Assembly: GCA_022497145.1 (NCBI GenBank)
Contig: MU385871.1
Coordinates: forward strand, 248,001-312,000
Reading direction: 5' to 3'
Source of the DNA: Rostrohypoxylon terebratum
Taxonomy: Eukaryota; Ascomycota; Sordariomycetes; Xylariales; Hypoxylaceae
DNA: 64,000 bases
The notes beneath the pieces were generated by a model. That model worked only from the letters and a program-made list of their open reading frames with translations, was not told the origin of the DNA and ran no database searches. This document shows positions 10,234-22,167 of the stretch, piece after piece (position 1 is the stretch's first letter; every line of letters begins with the position of its first letter). A program made the translations under genes and the position numbers.

Positions 10234-13200
10234 GGTTTTCAGAATTCGAGTGCCGAATGACCTTGATGGCTAATAACTAGAATTTATTCAATCTTCGCGC
10301 AAAAAACGTCACAGGCCGAGCAAGATACAGGTCATGGTTAGGCGAGTGTGGCAAGTAGGTAGAGGGGGGACACTGCGAATTTATTAACCTTTGACAGAGG
10401 CTCGATTCACATAGCGGAAGCCGGAGTCGGTCAGGAAATTCTGAATTTTTCCCGTTCTTTCAATATTACCTGAATACCGTTCTGAGTATGTTTTGCCCCC
10501 GACGTGTCGGCCGACAACCGTCGCAAAGAAAGGGCACTGTAGCCCAGCCTCAACCGGGGCTGAATGGACTTTCATGAATCTTGGCAAGGTCACCGCTATT
10601 GTTCTCCAGTCTGATGGATCTATGCCCGACTTAAAAGATTGCCGGGTCACGGCTCCAGTGGGCCGTGGCCCGTCCCGAGAGCCTATTTCGAATTCTTGTC
10701 GACCGCTACGCCAACAAGATGAGAAACTACCATATCAATGGGACCGCATATACCTGAGGGATCTGTCGGCAAAATAAAGAAAACCTTGCTATCTTACCGG
10801 ATTTCGCTGGGGCCGTCTATCGCATTTAATAGTCTTACAGCATATCAAAGTAATAATGCTCCTAGCACCACACATCGAGTATCCATATTATAAGAATTCT
10901 GAGGATAAACACAACCAATAGGACGGGAGCTATTCATTAGCCTTAGAACCACTTTCGACCTCAACAATGGAGGCTCTATGTATTAGGCCAAGGTTCTTAC
11001 CTACCTATTTAATACCTAGATTCTAGAATGCCGACTACCGAGTGGATACCCGAGATCCGTGGACCGCAACTAGTATCCCATTAATCCCTTAACACCAAGT
11101 TTACGGTAATGAACCTGTGCCGTAGCCGGTCTGCCGGGTCCAATAGTGGCGGACTCTACAGAAAAGATTCTGCAACCCATTATTATCGAGCCCTACGGGA
11201 GAGGAACCGGCATAAAAGCAAACACTTGGCAACCTTGGAACTTGCAACGACAACCAATGTACGCAATATTGCTATGAGGGAGGATCGATGCTTAATTGGC
11301 AACTTGAGTCTTGAGACGGCTGAAAAACGAATATGCAGCAAATGTTATGTGCGCGCTATCACATTGGCTACAACAGAGGCAATTGGATTTCCCGCTTAAC
11401 ACCAAACCCAAGAACTGGCCTAAAGCGATTCCCTTCCAGTATCACGATACTCGCCCTAACGTTCCAATTCTAGAAAGGTTATCATGTTCTAATCATATGG
11501 TTATTGGAAGGAAACTCACGGCGAACCTAGAATCTCATTCTGCAATGCAATCTCTATGTCAACTAACCGTAGTCTAGGTTCCGCTCATTTGCTAGCGGCA
11601 CCTAGACTAAGTACCTGGTGAGTCCAATAAAAACCCAGGACACTCGACACGAAATGAAGCCAACATTTACGAGTTCTCGTCAACCGCGCCCAAACCATTA
11701 CCTAGGTCCTAGGGTTAACCTCCACACCACATCGAAAACCCGCTCGGCTTCGCGTCGATGAATTAATCGAATTGTGACGTTGATGATGAATTGATACGAA
11801 ATATATGACCATACCTTTTAACAGAACCACTGGCCTTCTTGAAATTCTTGTCTGGCGAGGCATATGCATGAGTTGGAGTTGTAACACCTGACATCGTCAT
11901 CACGCTTATCTCATTCCACAGACTCATTCTTGGCCGATGAGACAGAAACCACATTTGGACGTGTTCGAGGTAGGTGAGCGCTCGGCCTGTTCCATGCGCC
12001 AAAACAACGAAAATGAAGGGGATTATCTACCCATCGGCACAACACCCTCATTCATATATTGCGTAGCCGGAATGAAGTTTTTTCAGCTCTTATTAGATAT
12101 ACATCAAGACATCTATAAGGCTGATAGATGACATATCATCTTTACCAACCTATCGGTAAGCGAGTGAATATATCTCGTACAAGAGCACCAACCAGATACG
12201 TGGGTCACAGGGGCAGGGATTCGTCATGTCCAATCCGGTGGAGCTGTCGGTATCTATCGAATCCTTTCAGGCACTTTAGTGACAAAGCCTCGCTAATTAT
12301 GTAGTTCAAGATCTGCACTTGCTTTTCCAAGCATGCTGATTAGATGATTAGATATTGTCCGTTTCGGATTGGACCACCCGAGTCATTCAACAATGCGCAG
12401 TATTCGAAAGATCACACGTCCGTTCTAACGAGTAGTAAGCAGATTTTGTTGTTTTGTACTACGCCTATATTAATTATATGCCTCCTTTTGATCAACCTAA
12501 CGATGTAGGCGAGCTGACGTCTCAAAGGAATTGAGGGTGCCCCGGACTCGCCCCAATCTCCCGGAGCCAAGGAACTTGGCTCGATACAACCACAGCCTGC
12601 ATGGCCAGAGAGACCTACCTGCCTTAGATCGATGTTCCAACTTCCAACATCAACATCCAACACGCATGGTACGCGTGGAACTAAGACAAGCCTCATTCCC
12701 GCGGAAATCTTACAGGCTAGCCGGACTCGGACGCTAGACCACTGACAGCACTTGTCCTTATCTATGGGCCGGTCTAACAAAGAGGATCATAATCGTTTAG
12801 TAGAGTCAACTCGTTCTTTTATGGAATATCGATCGTGTGCCTAGAGATAAGGGTCAAGGATCTTCAACGTCTGTGTTAGCGCAGCGCCGGAAAGTCGCGT
12901 CGTGATATCTGGACTTGGTTGGCTGTAGACCTCAGGGTTTCGTTATCTGCGTTCTTATTCGAGTTCCCAACGGCAGCGTATCTTCTCACTTATATCATGA
13001 CTGATATACCGGCGTCAGATGCATTCACCCGCCCGCAGTTTCAAGAATATTTATAATACCGGAGATGCGAAGTTGGTCTTCGAATGTGACTCTCATTGCC
13101 ACCGAGTTACCATTCAGTGAAACGGAACCACCTTATTCGGATTCGCTATACTCGTGACTTGAGTAACCATCTATAGCAACGCAGCTGTATTCCTATTTTC

Positions 13201-13752
13201 TGTGCCTCGGACTGCACGTCATATTGACTGTCACCGTCCAAGCCGGTCGCTATACCTAGTAGTCTCGCAAAAGCCTCGAGTTTAGACTTGAGCCTCATCC
13301 ACCTCTCATCCAATAGCCTAGATATTCAGTCAGGGGTTCTTGCCTCGCTAACATTTTATTTATAATTATATTTTCAATCGTTGGCAACCTTAACTCACTA
13401 TCCCTCGTTAGTAACCGAATCGAACGTTTCCGTGCGCTATTCTGGCTCTTTCATGCCTTATCTATCAGAGGATCTCCCGCGGAAAACACATATTCGGTCG
13501 TTAGTGCGGGTGTCGAGACTTGAGGCCCACTGCCGAGGCGACCTGTCCGGAGATGCACAATTACACAGGAGATATACTCACTAAACCCAAAGAGTACATG
13601 TGTATAAGCTGGACTCAAGGAGTATAAACGATACCCCTATCAAATTGTCTGGTAACAGTTTGAAGCTGGTATAAACCACGATCGCTTTCCTAAGAATTAG
13701 ATTGAGGAACAAACGCACTCAATCGCGAAAATTCAGGGGTCCAACATACAAG
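10234..13752. other. Gene-poor stretch upstream of the nitrate transporter
   Basis: About 3.5 kb without a gene I can support. The best small frame is on the minus strand at 10384..10650 (88 codons, starts MTRQSFKSG, contains FFATVVGRHVGG); it matches nothing I recognise. Frames near 11109-11577 and 12412-12780 have scattered, non-protein-like composition. No terminal repeats are apparent. The right end (about 13400-13752) should be the nitrate transporter promoter. Confidence 0.5.
13458..13467 (-). promoter_or_regulatory. Overlapping GATA-factor sites (candidate AreA/NIT2)
   Basis: On the minus strand AGATAA and TGATAG overlap here (HGATAR consensus), about 290 bp upstream of the nitrate transporter start. 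Another CTATCA lies near 13637. Nitrate transporters of ascomycetes are known AreA/NIT2 targets, which need paired HGATAR sites. I did not find a clear NirA-type CTCCGHGG box. Sites this short occur by chance. Confidence 0.35.
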
Positions 13753-15423
13753 ATGAAGCTTTCATATCTTTGGGAGGCTCCGGAAGTCAACCCAATCAAC
13801 CGCAAAGCCCGTTCCGTCCCCTTCCTAAACGTCTTTAATGTATATGGCCGCGTTTTCTTCTTCTCCTGGTGGGGGTTCATGGTGGCATTCTGGGGCTGGT
13901 ATGCTTTCCCGCCTCTGGTGAGTAGGCTTTATTCATTGCTTTAGTATCGTACATCTATGAGGGAAAGAGGCTAACACTAATATTCACAGTTAACGCATAC
14001 CATCAAAAACAACCTCCATCTCACCTCGGCCCAAGTTGCTAATTCTAATATTGTCTCGTTATGTGCTACGTACGTGCCTCGGCCGTTGCTCCGTGGTCAT
14101 TTCTCTGGGCTAACGTGATAAAGATTGGGGATACGACTTGTAGCCGGTCCTGCTTGTGATCATTTCGGCCCTCGCTGGGTATTTGCTGGCACACTTCTCA
14201 TCGGATCGGTCCCTCTCGGCCTCGCTCCCCTCGTTCACAACGCCCAAGGCCTCTACATCAGTCGGTTCTTCATCGGTATCCTCGGTGGCTCCTTTGTACC
14301 TTGCCAGGTTTGGTCGACCAGTTTCTTCGATAAAAATGTCGTGGGAACTGCTAATGCCTTGACGGGAGGCTGGGGTAATGCTGGTGGTGGAATCACATAT
14401 TTCATCATGCCCGCTGTCCTCGATTCCCTCGTAAAACGGGGCTATTCGGACGGCGTCGCATGGCGTCTCACTTTCATCGTCCCCCTCATAATAACCATAG
14501 CCACGGGCCTATCCATGCTCCTCCTCTGCCCCGACACTCCAACCGGTAAATGGTCCGAACGCCACGCCCACGCGGACCAAAATCTGGCGTCCCACGGCGG
14601 CAGTCTGTTCTCCAGCCCACCCAACGGCCTCGTCGACATCCCCGGCAACATCACCGACAAGGCGGACTACACGGGAGACAAGAGCATCCACGAAGTCGAA
14701 CGGGATCGCAAACCCGTACCCTTCGACCACGAAGCCCAGCTCTCGAAAGAAGAAATGCTAGAGACGGCGCGAGGCGAGATCGTGCAGAAACCAGACTGGG
14801 GCACCGCCATGAGCGTCACGCTTTCCCCGCAGACGCTCTTCCACATCCTCACGTACATGTGTTCCTTCGGCGCGGAGCTGGCCGTCAACGCGGTCCTCTC
14901 GTCGTACTACCTGCAGAACTTCCCGCGGCTCGGGCAGACCGTGTCGGCGGACTGGGCGGCCATGTTCGGGTTCATGAACCTGGTGACGCGGCCGCTCGGG
15001 GGCGCGATCTCCGACGTCGCGTACCGCGCTTCGGGGCGCAGCCTCTGGGCCAAGAAGCTGTGGGTCGTGGCGTGCGGGTGCCTGGCCGGCGCCGTCTTCG
15101 TCGTCATCGGCAGGCTCGACCCGCACCACCTGCCCACGATGGTCGGGCTCGTCGCGCTCGTGGCCGTGTTCGTCGAGGCCGGCAACGGCGCTAACTTCGC
15201 CCTCATCCCGCACGTGCATCCCCATGCCAACGGCATGGTCGCCGGCGTCACCGGCGCCGGGGGAAACCTCGGCGGCGTCGTGTTTGCGGTTATCTTCCGC
15301 TTTATGGATAACGGCACGGACTACGCGAAGGCGTTTTGGGTTATTGGGATTATTACCATTGTGCTGAATGTGTGTCTCTGCTGGGTCAAACCTATTCCGA
15401 GTGGCCAGGTTGGCGGACACTAG
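13753..15423 (+). CDS. crnA: High-affinity nitrate transporter (NRT2/CrnA, NNP family of MFS)
   Basis: A plasma-membrane nitrate/proton symporter of 514 aa with the family's usual length and 12-helix layout. The model is join(13753..13917,13990..14069,14124..15423), introns of 72 and 54 nt. The start gives MKLSYLWEAPEVNPINRKAR, the near-invariant fungal NRT2 N-terminus. Exon 2 encodes the THTIKNNLHLTSAQVANSNI block and exon 3 the RLVAGPACDHFGPRWVF block. Nitrate signature 1 (LTGGWGNAGGGITY) lies at about 160-175 and signature 2 (GVTGAGGNLGG) at about 456-466. A long cytosolic loop (about 222-305) sits between helices 6 and 7, as in CrnA. In Aspergillus this gene is next to nitrite and nitrate reductase; neither is present here. 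Exon 3 becomes much more GC-rich from about 14,800. The family call is very secure. Confidence 0.96.
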
Positions 15424-16817
15424 GTAGGTGGTGGCTTTGGGTTAAGGTGGCACTTGTTTTATTCCTTCCTCCCCCCCCCGATAATGTGCCCCTGGGGCGA
15501 CAGGCGGAAGCGTATGATGGAATACGGCTTGGCTGGCGTTATGGGGTTTGTATATATATGTGAGACTCACCTGGTGAGTGTCACACCGAATGGGGACACG
15601 AAAATGGGGTCTTTAGGTCTGGGTATGAGATATCAAATGGTCTGGGAATGATATCATCTTAATAACAATTCGTTTCAATTATTACCTAGGTCCTATCTAC
15701 CTACCTGTGAGTGCTCCGGGTTATCGGCAATGGTTTTCGTCTGTGGCTTTTGATATTGAACGCCTCCTTCTAATCTCCTGCCGTTCGGACTTTATGGAGT
15801 TCTTGCTGCAGAGACAATCTATAGGTTATTTCCACGAATTAGAATCGCTCGGAAGTAGATAGGTACCTAGGTAACACATGAGGTAACCTACATACACATG
15901 TGTGAGTAGGTATGTAACGGTTGTCGCGGTATTGGACTTTCTGCAAAGGCTCCAGCTGTGTCTGTTACAAAACTAGGAACGAGTAACAGCGAGTAACAAC
16001 TCTGTACTCCTTCCCCAGAAATATTCCCAGCAACAAGAAGATCAGGTCTCAGACAAATCTAGGTAAGGGAAAAAAAAAACGCCTCCGATCGTCGTCGCAG
16101 ATTTCCCGATCCGTTCACTTTCGAGGAAACTCCCGGCTTCCTGGCGTCGATGATTGGGAGATCGACGAATAGATAATGCAGAGATAACCTTAATGGAGTG
16201 ACACACGCAGCCGGGACGCGCGGCCCACGTGGAGATGGACATCGATTTAAAGGTGCGACGGTTGAACCTAACGATTTGACTTTACTGCCAAAGTCTTAGT
16301 CTCGAGTTAAAAGACTAAACTTTTGGGGACGTCGATGTTCTACTTATTCGACGCTGTCTCTCCTTCCTAAGTGTATTTCAACTTCATCTCATTACCCTTG
16401 ATACCTACATAGAACCGTATCACTAATCCTGGAGCGACGTGCATGTTTGATAAAGATGCTTCTTTTAAACAGGAGCTATCGAAACGAATCTATCGCACTA
16501 TACCAACAAACAAGCGATCACAGGAGAACAGAAAAAGCAAGACATAGAGGGTACTATTCAGAGGGTATATTCAGGATGCGACAAGGCGCCTATCAGAATC
16601 ATTGACAAGAAGTGTGCGGGCCATTATGAGGTTGCCGAATCGCATCCTTCAAAACAGTGTTTTGTTTACCTAGGATCCCGAGCGCACAATCGAATCCTAA
16701 GCTGGTCGTCTGTTTCAGACGAAACCCAGTTCAATTAAGTTCATTAATTCCCAATTCCCCAATTTTTTGTCCATTAAAGCCCAGAGAAAACACGAATCCA
16801 CGAATCCACGAACCACC
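15424..16817. other. Intergenic, no gene seen
   Basis: This 1.4-kb stretch holds the 3' side of the nitrate transporter and the 3' side of the next gene (convergent). It includes a C9-type run near 15471-15479, the palindromic word GTACCTAGGTAAC near 15863, and a poly-A run near 16070. No coding frame is convincing. Confidence 0.55.
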
Positions 16818-17683
16818 TTACAAGGCGAGGACGGCAAGAGCCATACCACCGACGAGGGCGAAGGAGCCGGCAGCGTTGGCAACAGCGGCACCGGTGACAA
16901 CGGCAACGGGGGTGGTAGTGGTGGGGGTAGTGGTGGGGTAACCAGGGACGGAGCTGGTCACGACGGTAGTGGCCGGGTAGCTGACAGTGACGGAAAGGTT
17001 GCCCGAGGGGTAGACGACGGTGGCGGGAACGGAGTAGCTGGGGACAACGACGCTGCTGGTGCTGTTGACGGCGTAGCTGGTGGTGGAAACCGAAGTGGGA
17101 GTGGGGTAAGCAGGAGTGCTGATGACAACGCTGGACGAGACGGAAGCGGTGGAGCTGGAGACAGCGGAAGAGCTGCTGCTCACACCAGCGGTGGGATAGC
17201 CGGTATCAGAGGTAGCAGAGGAAGAAGCGCTTCGGCTGGAGGTCTCGGCGCCGCAAGAGGGTCCGTCAATGGTGAACGGGAAAGAGTACTGGAAGATGCT
17301 AGCGTCGGCAACGGAGGTGATCTTGATACCGTAGGTCTTGTCAGTGCCGAGAGAGCAGTCAACATCCCAGGTGAAGGTGCCAGCGGTAACGTCGACGGCT
17401 GGGAATCGCGTTAATACATGAATCGCAGATATATTGTTCGATATGATGTTTACTTACTGGTCAGGGTAGGGCCGAGGGAGAGAGTTGAAGGGGTCTCGCC
17501 TCCGAGAAGAGCGACAGTAGCCTGACCGGTGTAACTGCCAGCATCCCACTTGATGGTGAAAGGCTTGCCGGACTCGACCTTGGTGCCCTCAGTAGGGTTG
17601 GAGATGACGGCGTAGCCAGCAGTCTGGGCGAAAGCCGAGGCGGCGAAGGCCAAGGCAGAGGCGAAAATGGTGGTGGAACGCAT
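16818..17683 (-). CDS. GPI-anchored Ser/Thr-rich cell wall protein, Kre9/KNH-like N-domain
   Basis: A secreted, probably GPI-anchored wall protein of 268 aa. The model is complement(join(16818..17398,17458..17683)); the 59-nt intron (GTAAGT...CCCAG) joins SLGPTLT to TVDVTAGTFTWDVDC in frame. Residues 1-19 are a signal peptide (cleavage after SAFA). Residues about 20-115 match the Kre9/Knh1-like N-terminal fold (AVISNPTEGTKVESGKPFTI, IKWDAGSYTGQATVALL, FTWDVD, YGIKITSV). A long Ser/Thr/Val/Pro-rich stalk (about 125-240), suited to O-mannosylation, follows, then a hydrophobic C-terminus ending GGMALAVLAL for GPI addition. A related protein lies at 55760..56522. The family is usually linked to beta-1,6-glucan or the wall, but a precise role is not shown. 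Confidence 0.88.
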
Positions 17684-20600
17684 TTTGTCTGGGTTGGTTC
17701 TTTTTCCGTGGGATGGGAATTAGAGGAGTGGGTGAATTAAGTCGACTTTAAAAGTCTGGGAAAGAGCGTATAAATAAAAGAATGTAAGGGGCCGATGAGG
17801 CTGAGTTTAGAAAAGAGTGTGGTAGTCTGAAGGCGACTTTGGATTGTTGCGGCTGGATGGGATGAGAAGAGGAGAAGGAAAGAAAGAGGGAAAGATGTGA
17901 GAAAAAAAATAGGTCCACGATATGTAGGTATGACTGTGGATGGGACTGGATGGAGACTGGATGGACTGGATGGGGACGTGATGGATGGATCCCCCATCTT
18001 GGGAACATGGACCCTAGAGTGGTGAGAGCGACCCTGGCACTGGCAGCCCCTGGTGGTACCTTGGGAACATTTACATTTACTATGGATGTAGGACCTAGGA
18101 CCAAGAGTGACACAGCCTCCAGCGCAAATACCTGTTAACTTCGCTACTATTACAGCGCAGGTAGCTGTAGACCAGGGTCCAATTTCCAAGGTCAAGTCTA
18201 GGCAGGCAGGCAGGTAAGGTTGGTAGGCTGGTAGGCTGGTTCGTGCCAGCTTCCATGGGTTCCATGAACAGATCTTCTAGTTTGTCTCACTTGAGATGCG
18301 ACAAAGTACTATTCAGTCAGCCATTCATAACAAAAGTACATTCCAATCGACAAGAGATACACGCCAAGAATTCTTCACACGCAAAAACTGACAAACTGAG
18401 TTGCAGTATCCCCACTTTAAGGCAGACTACCTGCCTCCAAAGACCAACTTTCCGTCATTCCACTCATTCCACTGGCTGATCAATGTTTAAGGATCTCCAC
18501 AGATGACCATACAACCCCTACACTAGTACATACATAGTAGTAGAGTTGCCAAGGGTCCTTAAAAAGGTAAATTACAGAACCCACCAGGTACCTAGTAGGC
18601 TCCATAACAGAAAGTTAACATTACATCTCTAGGTTGGAAGTAAAGGCTCCCAAAGCTCTAAAGGGGCAACCCTATTAATTATTTTTCATGCCGGTTCCGA
18701 GCGTCCTATGCCTTTTTTTTCGATCGTGACATCGTAGATTGGATGGAGAGAGACATTTAAAAATACCTACCTTGGCTACATGGACCAAATATCAATATCA
18801 TGCGCGCTGATCGATGTGCAAATGAGTCGTCATCTTTTCCTATTCTATGACTCCATTCTCGGATTCGTGCCTATCACTACTAAGTAGGCTGATAGGTATG
18901 TTATTTCGTCAATTGTTACATGTTACATCAAACTCCATACAGTTCATAATAGTACCTATTCACTCTACCAGATAATGGAATATGATCGAGACTGTCGAAA
19001 CGGCCGACGCCCGAAATATGCTTATTAAACAAAAGGACCCAGCTACCCAGCTACCTGCGCGCGGAAGCATTAATAACAATAGAGACTTAAGTCTTAAGGA
19101 CTTAGGGACTTATTTCCTGGCGCCTTGCCCGGCTCGCCTGGAAGAGTCGCCTGGGTTTTGGAGGCGCTGGGCGTTTATAGTGCCTAATAACCTTGGAAGT
19201 GACTCTTAAGTCAGCAAAGTCAGCAGAAGGTCCCCCCTGTTTAGCATTAGATGACTCCAGTCCAGTCCAGTCCCCAACATGCTAGAGCTACTAGCTAGAT
19301 CTTCGTGCCTTTACCGCCTACGTACTCATGCAGGTACCTACCAGACTGAATCGCATCTGGTAGAAAAGCTGCAATATTAGTCAGAAGAGAAAGGGATGGT
19401 CTAACTGACTCGCCCTTAATTATCAACCCTTCTCATTAGGACAGCTCATTTATCTGCTTATTGTCACACAACTATAATCTCCCTATATTGTGGTACGACC
19501 GCTCGAGTGCCTCTTTTCGGGCATATATCATGCTGAAAACGATTCAAAACCATATGGCTGGGTGAGAATTATCTCATTATAGGAAGGAATGACTGCATTA
19601 GGCCCCCAATCTATTCTCACCATTGGCAGCAAGATTTTGTGACGCAGGTAATACCTGCGTAGCATTCTCCGTCACACTACCGTATTAGCCCTCTGCCCTT
19701 CGTCCCAACCGTTGGCACATGCTATAGGATTATAGCAGCGTAGTAGCAGACCTGTCAAGATCCGGGACACACGGGTCGGCGTGTAGAAGGATTCGGGATA
19801 TCGTAACCGGGTCTACCCATGACCATTCAAATCGCCAGTCTCGCGTCCCCTTGCCCTTCAGTCAAGTACACTACGCACGTACGAAGAGATGGGAAGGGGT
19901 TTGCTACCTACATAGTAGGTCCTAGGTCCTATGTTGGCGTTCTCTCGAATAACACGGTGCAATGGATCTCGTAAGCGAAGATGGCACACGCTATAATGAT
20001 AATATCGCATAATAATACATAATAGACCAGTCTGCATACACGCCAAGAAAAGAGAGAAGAGAGAAGAAATCCTTCTGGTTTGGGCGCGAGACGAATGAAC
20101 CCTTTCCCCTTCCCCTGCGCCGGCCAGCGAACAGGCAGGACTCGTATATTTTTCATCGTAGCGCCGAACGACCCCTGCTACTCATTCAGGTATTAGGTAT
20201 CAGGGACTGGTCTAATTCTTGGTGGCAAGCGAACTAGGTAGTTTGCGTAGTTCGCTTGCGCGCGTGAGAGGAAAAAGAAAAGGGAGATTGGTGGCCTAGA
20301 ATCTGGGTTTGCTTTGCCTTGACCCTTTGGCGTAGGGCTGAATTGAAGGCTAAGGCGATGCGATGCAGTGGTGCCCTATTATTATTACCTATGTCGAAAG
20401 CACACACATACCTATAGTATCAACTCTATTATACATTCAACTTAAATACTGCAAACATACCGATCTGGTAGATGGGTGCGAGGCTATGCAGAATATAGCT
20501 ATTCTGGTGACCTACTCTTTTTTACAAAAGCGGAAGCACGGGTTACACCGATGGGTTCTTCTAAAGATTCATCTGTTCGGGGAGAGGGAGGATGGGAATG

Positions 20601-22167
20601 AGCCATATTGTGCAGCACAGCACGCAAGGGCAGGGGACACTACATAGTACATGAGAATGAGGGTTTCACGAAAGACCGAATTCGATAGTAGTTCTCATCC
20701 CACTTTACTAAACCCATCGTAGCATGTGCTACCTACTCCGACCGGCGCTTCACCTCGTTCCCCTGGGTAAGGCGCTCGGACGAGAATAAATAATATATAT
20801 AATACGACCGCTCCCACTAGCAACTTGCAAATCTTTACCTTTTGTCTTACATAGTAGGTTCGCCCGCATGTCACCATTCGTATTGTGTTGTTTGCTGGTA
20901 AATCGAGGTTGTATGACGCGTCGTCTAGCCCATTTGGAATGAAGGATAGGCTTGGGTGCAATAAGTTGCTGGAATCAAGCACCACATTCTATACAGATCG
21001 TCGGCTCGATGGGGTATTGTAACATTTCATGATCGACCAGTAGGCTATCTTGAAAGACAATGTAGTAATAGTTATAGGCTACTCTGTGCTACTCTGTACT
21101 ACTCCTACCATATCATTCAATTACCTACCTAATGGTGCTCGTGTTTAAACCAGCTCTGTAAACGTAAAATCAACCTTCCTAGTCCTTCGAGGAATCGATG
21201 ATGAAACAACAAGAAGGCCATCGGATACAGATCCTACTTAGGATTTACAATACCTACCTATATTGGTCCTTGCCGGTGATGGCCGTGCTTGGTGTAAAAT
21301 ATGGTATTGGAAGGATGAACTACCTGGATATAGGATCACATATTTTGACTCAAGCGAAACCCAAGTCATTGCGAATGATTCGAGTGGAGGTACTACGGAA
21401 CTAGTGGAGATATGGTATATAACATTTGAACTTCACGTTTAAATTGGTGTAAGTTTGAGGCGACCGAGAATTCACTATGTCGGGGAAAGAAATGCTTGGA
21501 TGCTAAGACTTAGATATCGGGGATCTAAGCAAAATCTCATGATAACTTGAGCAAGGCATCGCGCGAAAGGGAGATAAAAGTCACCAAGGTACGTGACTTA
21601 AACTATTCTCTCCAGCATTCGTCACACTTTATTATACCCTCAACAACCGGTGTCTTGAGGGTAGCAATGGCCATTGAAGTTCTTGAGTCACATTTCACCC
21701 GAATGTAGGATCAGAGCTCGCAAGTTAGGAGAAGAACTGTGGATTAATAGCAAGGTGAGTATAACTACGCATTGTAATGGGTAACGTAGTCCTTTTCCAC
21801 TTTTCCATGATGTGTCCTGCCTGCCATCCATAAATGGTTCAACACCATCAATTTCATGTTTCACGAATTACCCGAAATCTCAGAAAACTTCCCGAACGCC
21901 ACCATCCACCATGACCTTCCTCCCTTCCAGTATCATGCGTCAAGGAGGCTCTAGGCCGATATGAAAACGAATGCGACGTATAAGAACCGTAAAGCTCATA
22001 TGCTGAGGAAAAGCCCAAAGGTAACGAGAGAGCCGGCAGTATAATACATCCGTCGCGTGTCCTAGCTTATTAGATCCGGTGTTTTTCACTTTCTACACGT
22101 AACGGGTATGGTTAGTCTGGATGGGCTCTTGTTTTTCTTTGGGGAATAGAGTGGTGGCCGGGCTGGT
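17684..22167. other. Large gene-free intergenic stretch (4.5 kb)
   Basis: No supported gene. The left part (to about 18,200) is the promoter and leader of the wall protein and contains an imperfect ACTGGATGG tandem tract (about 17943-17985) and GGCAGGCAGG/GGTAGGCT tracts (18201-18242). The middle holds many short words such as TACATAGTAGG and CCTAGG (for example 18532, 19910-19930, 20849). No tRNA A/B boxes, LTR ends or long inverted repeats stood out. The right end precedes the KH-protein stop codon. Confidence 0.55.

Noticed and set aside
14550..15420. Long antisense and shifted frames inside the nitrate transporter exon
   Set aside because: They are caused by the GC-rich coding bias of exon 3; composition is Arg/Pro/Gly-rich and without domains.
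17737..18195. Minus-strand frames upstream of the first GPI protein
   Set aside because: They come from the pyrimidine-rich leader and promoter of that gene.
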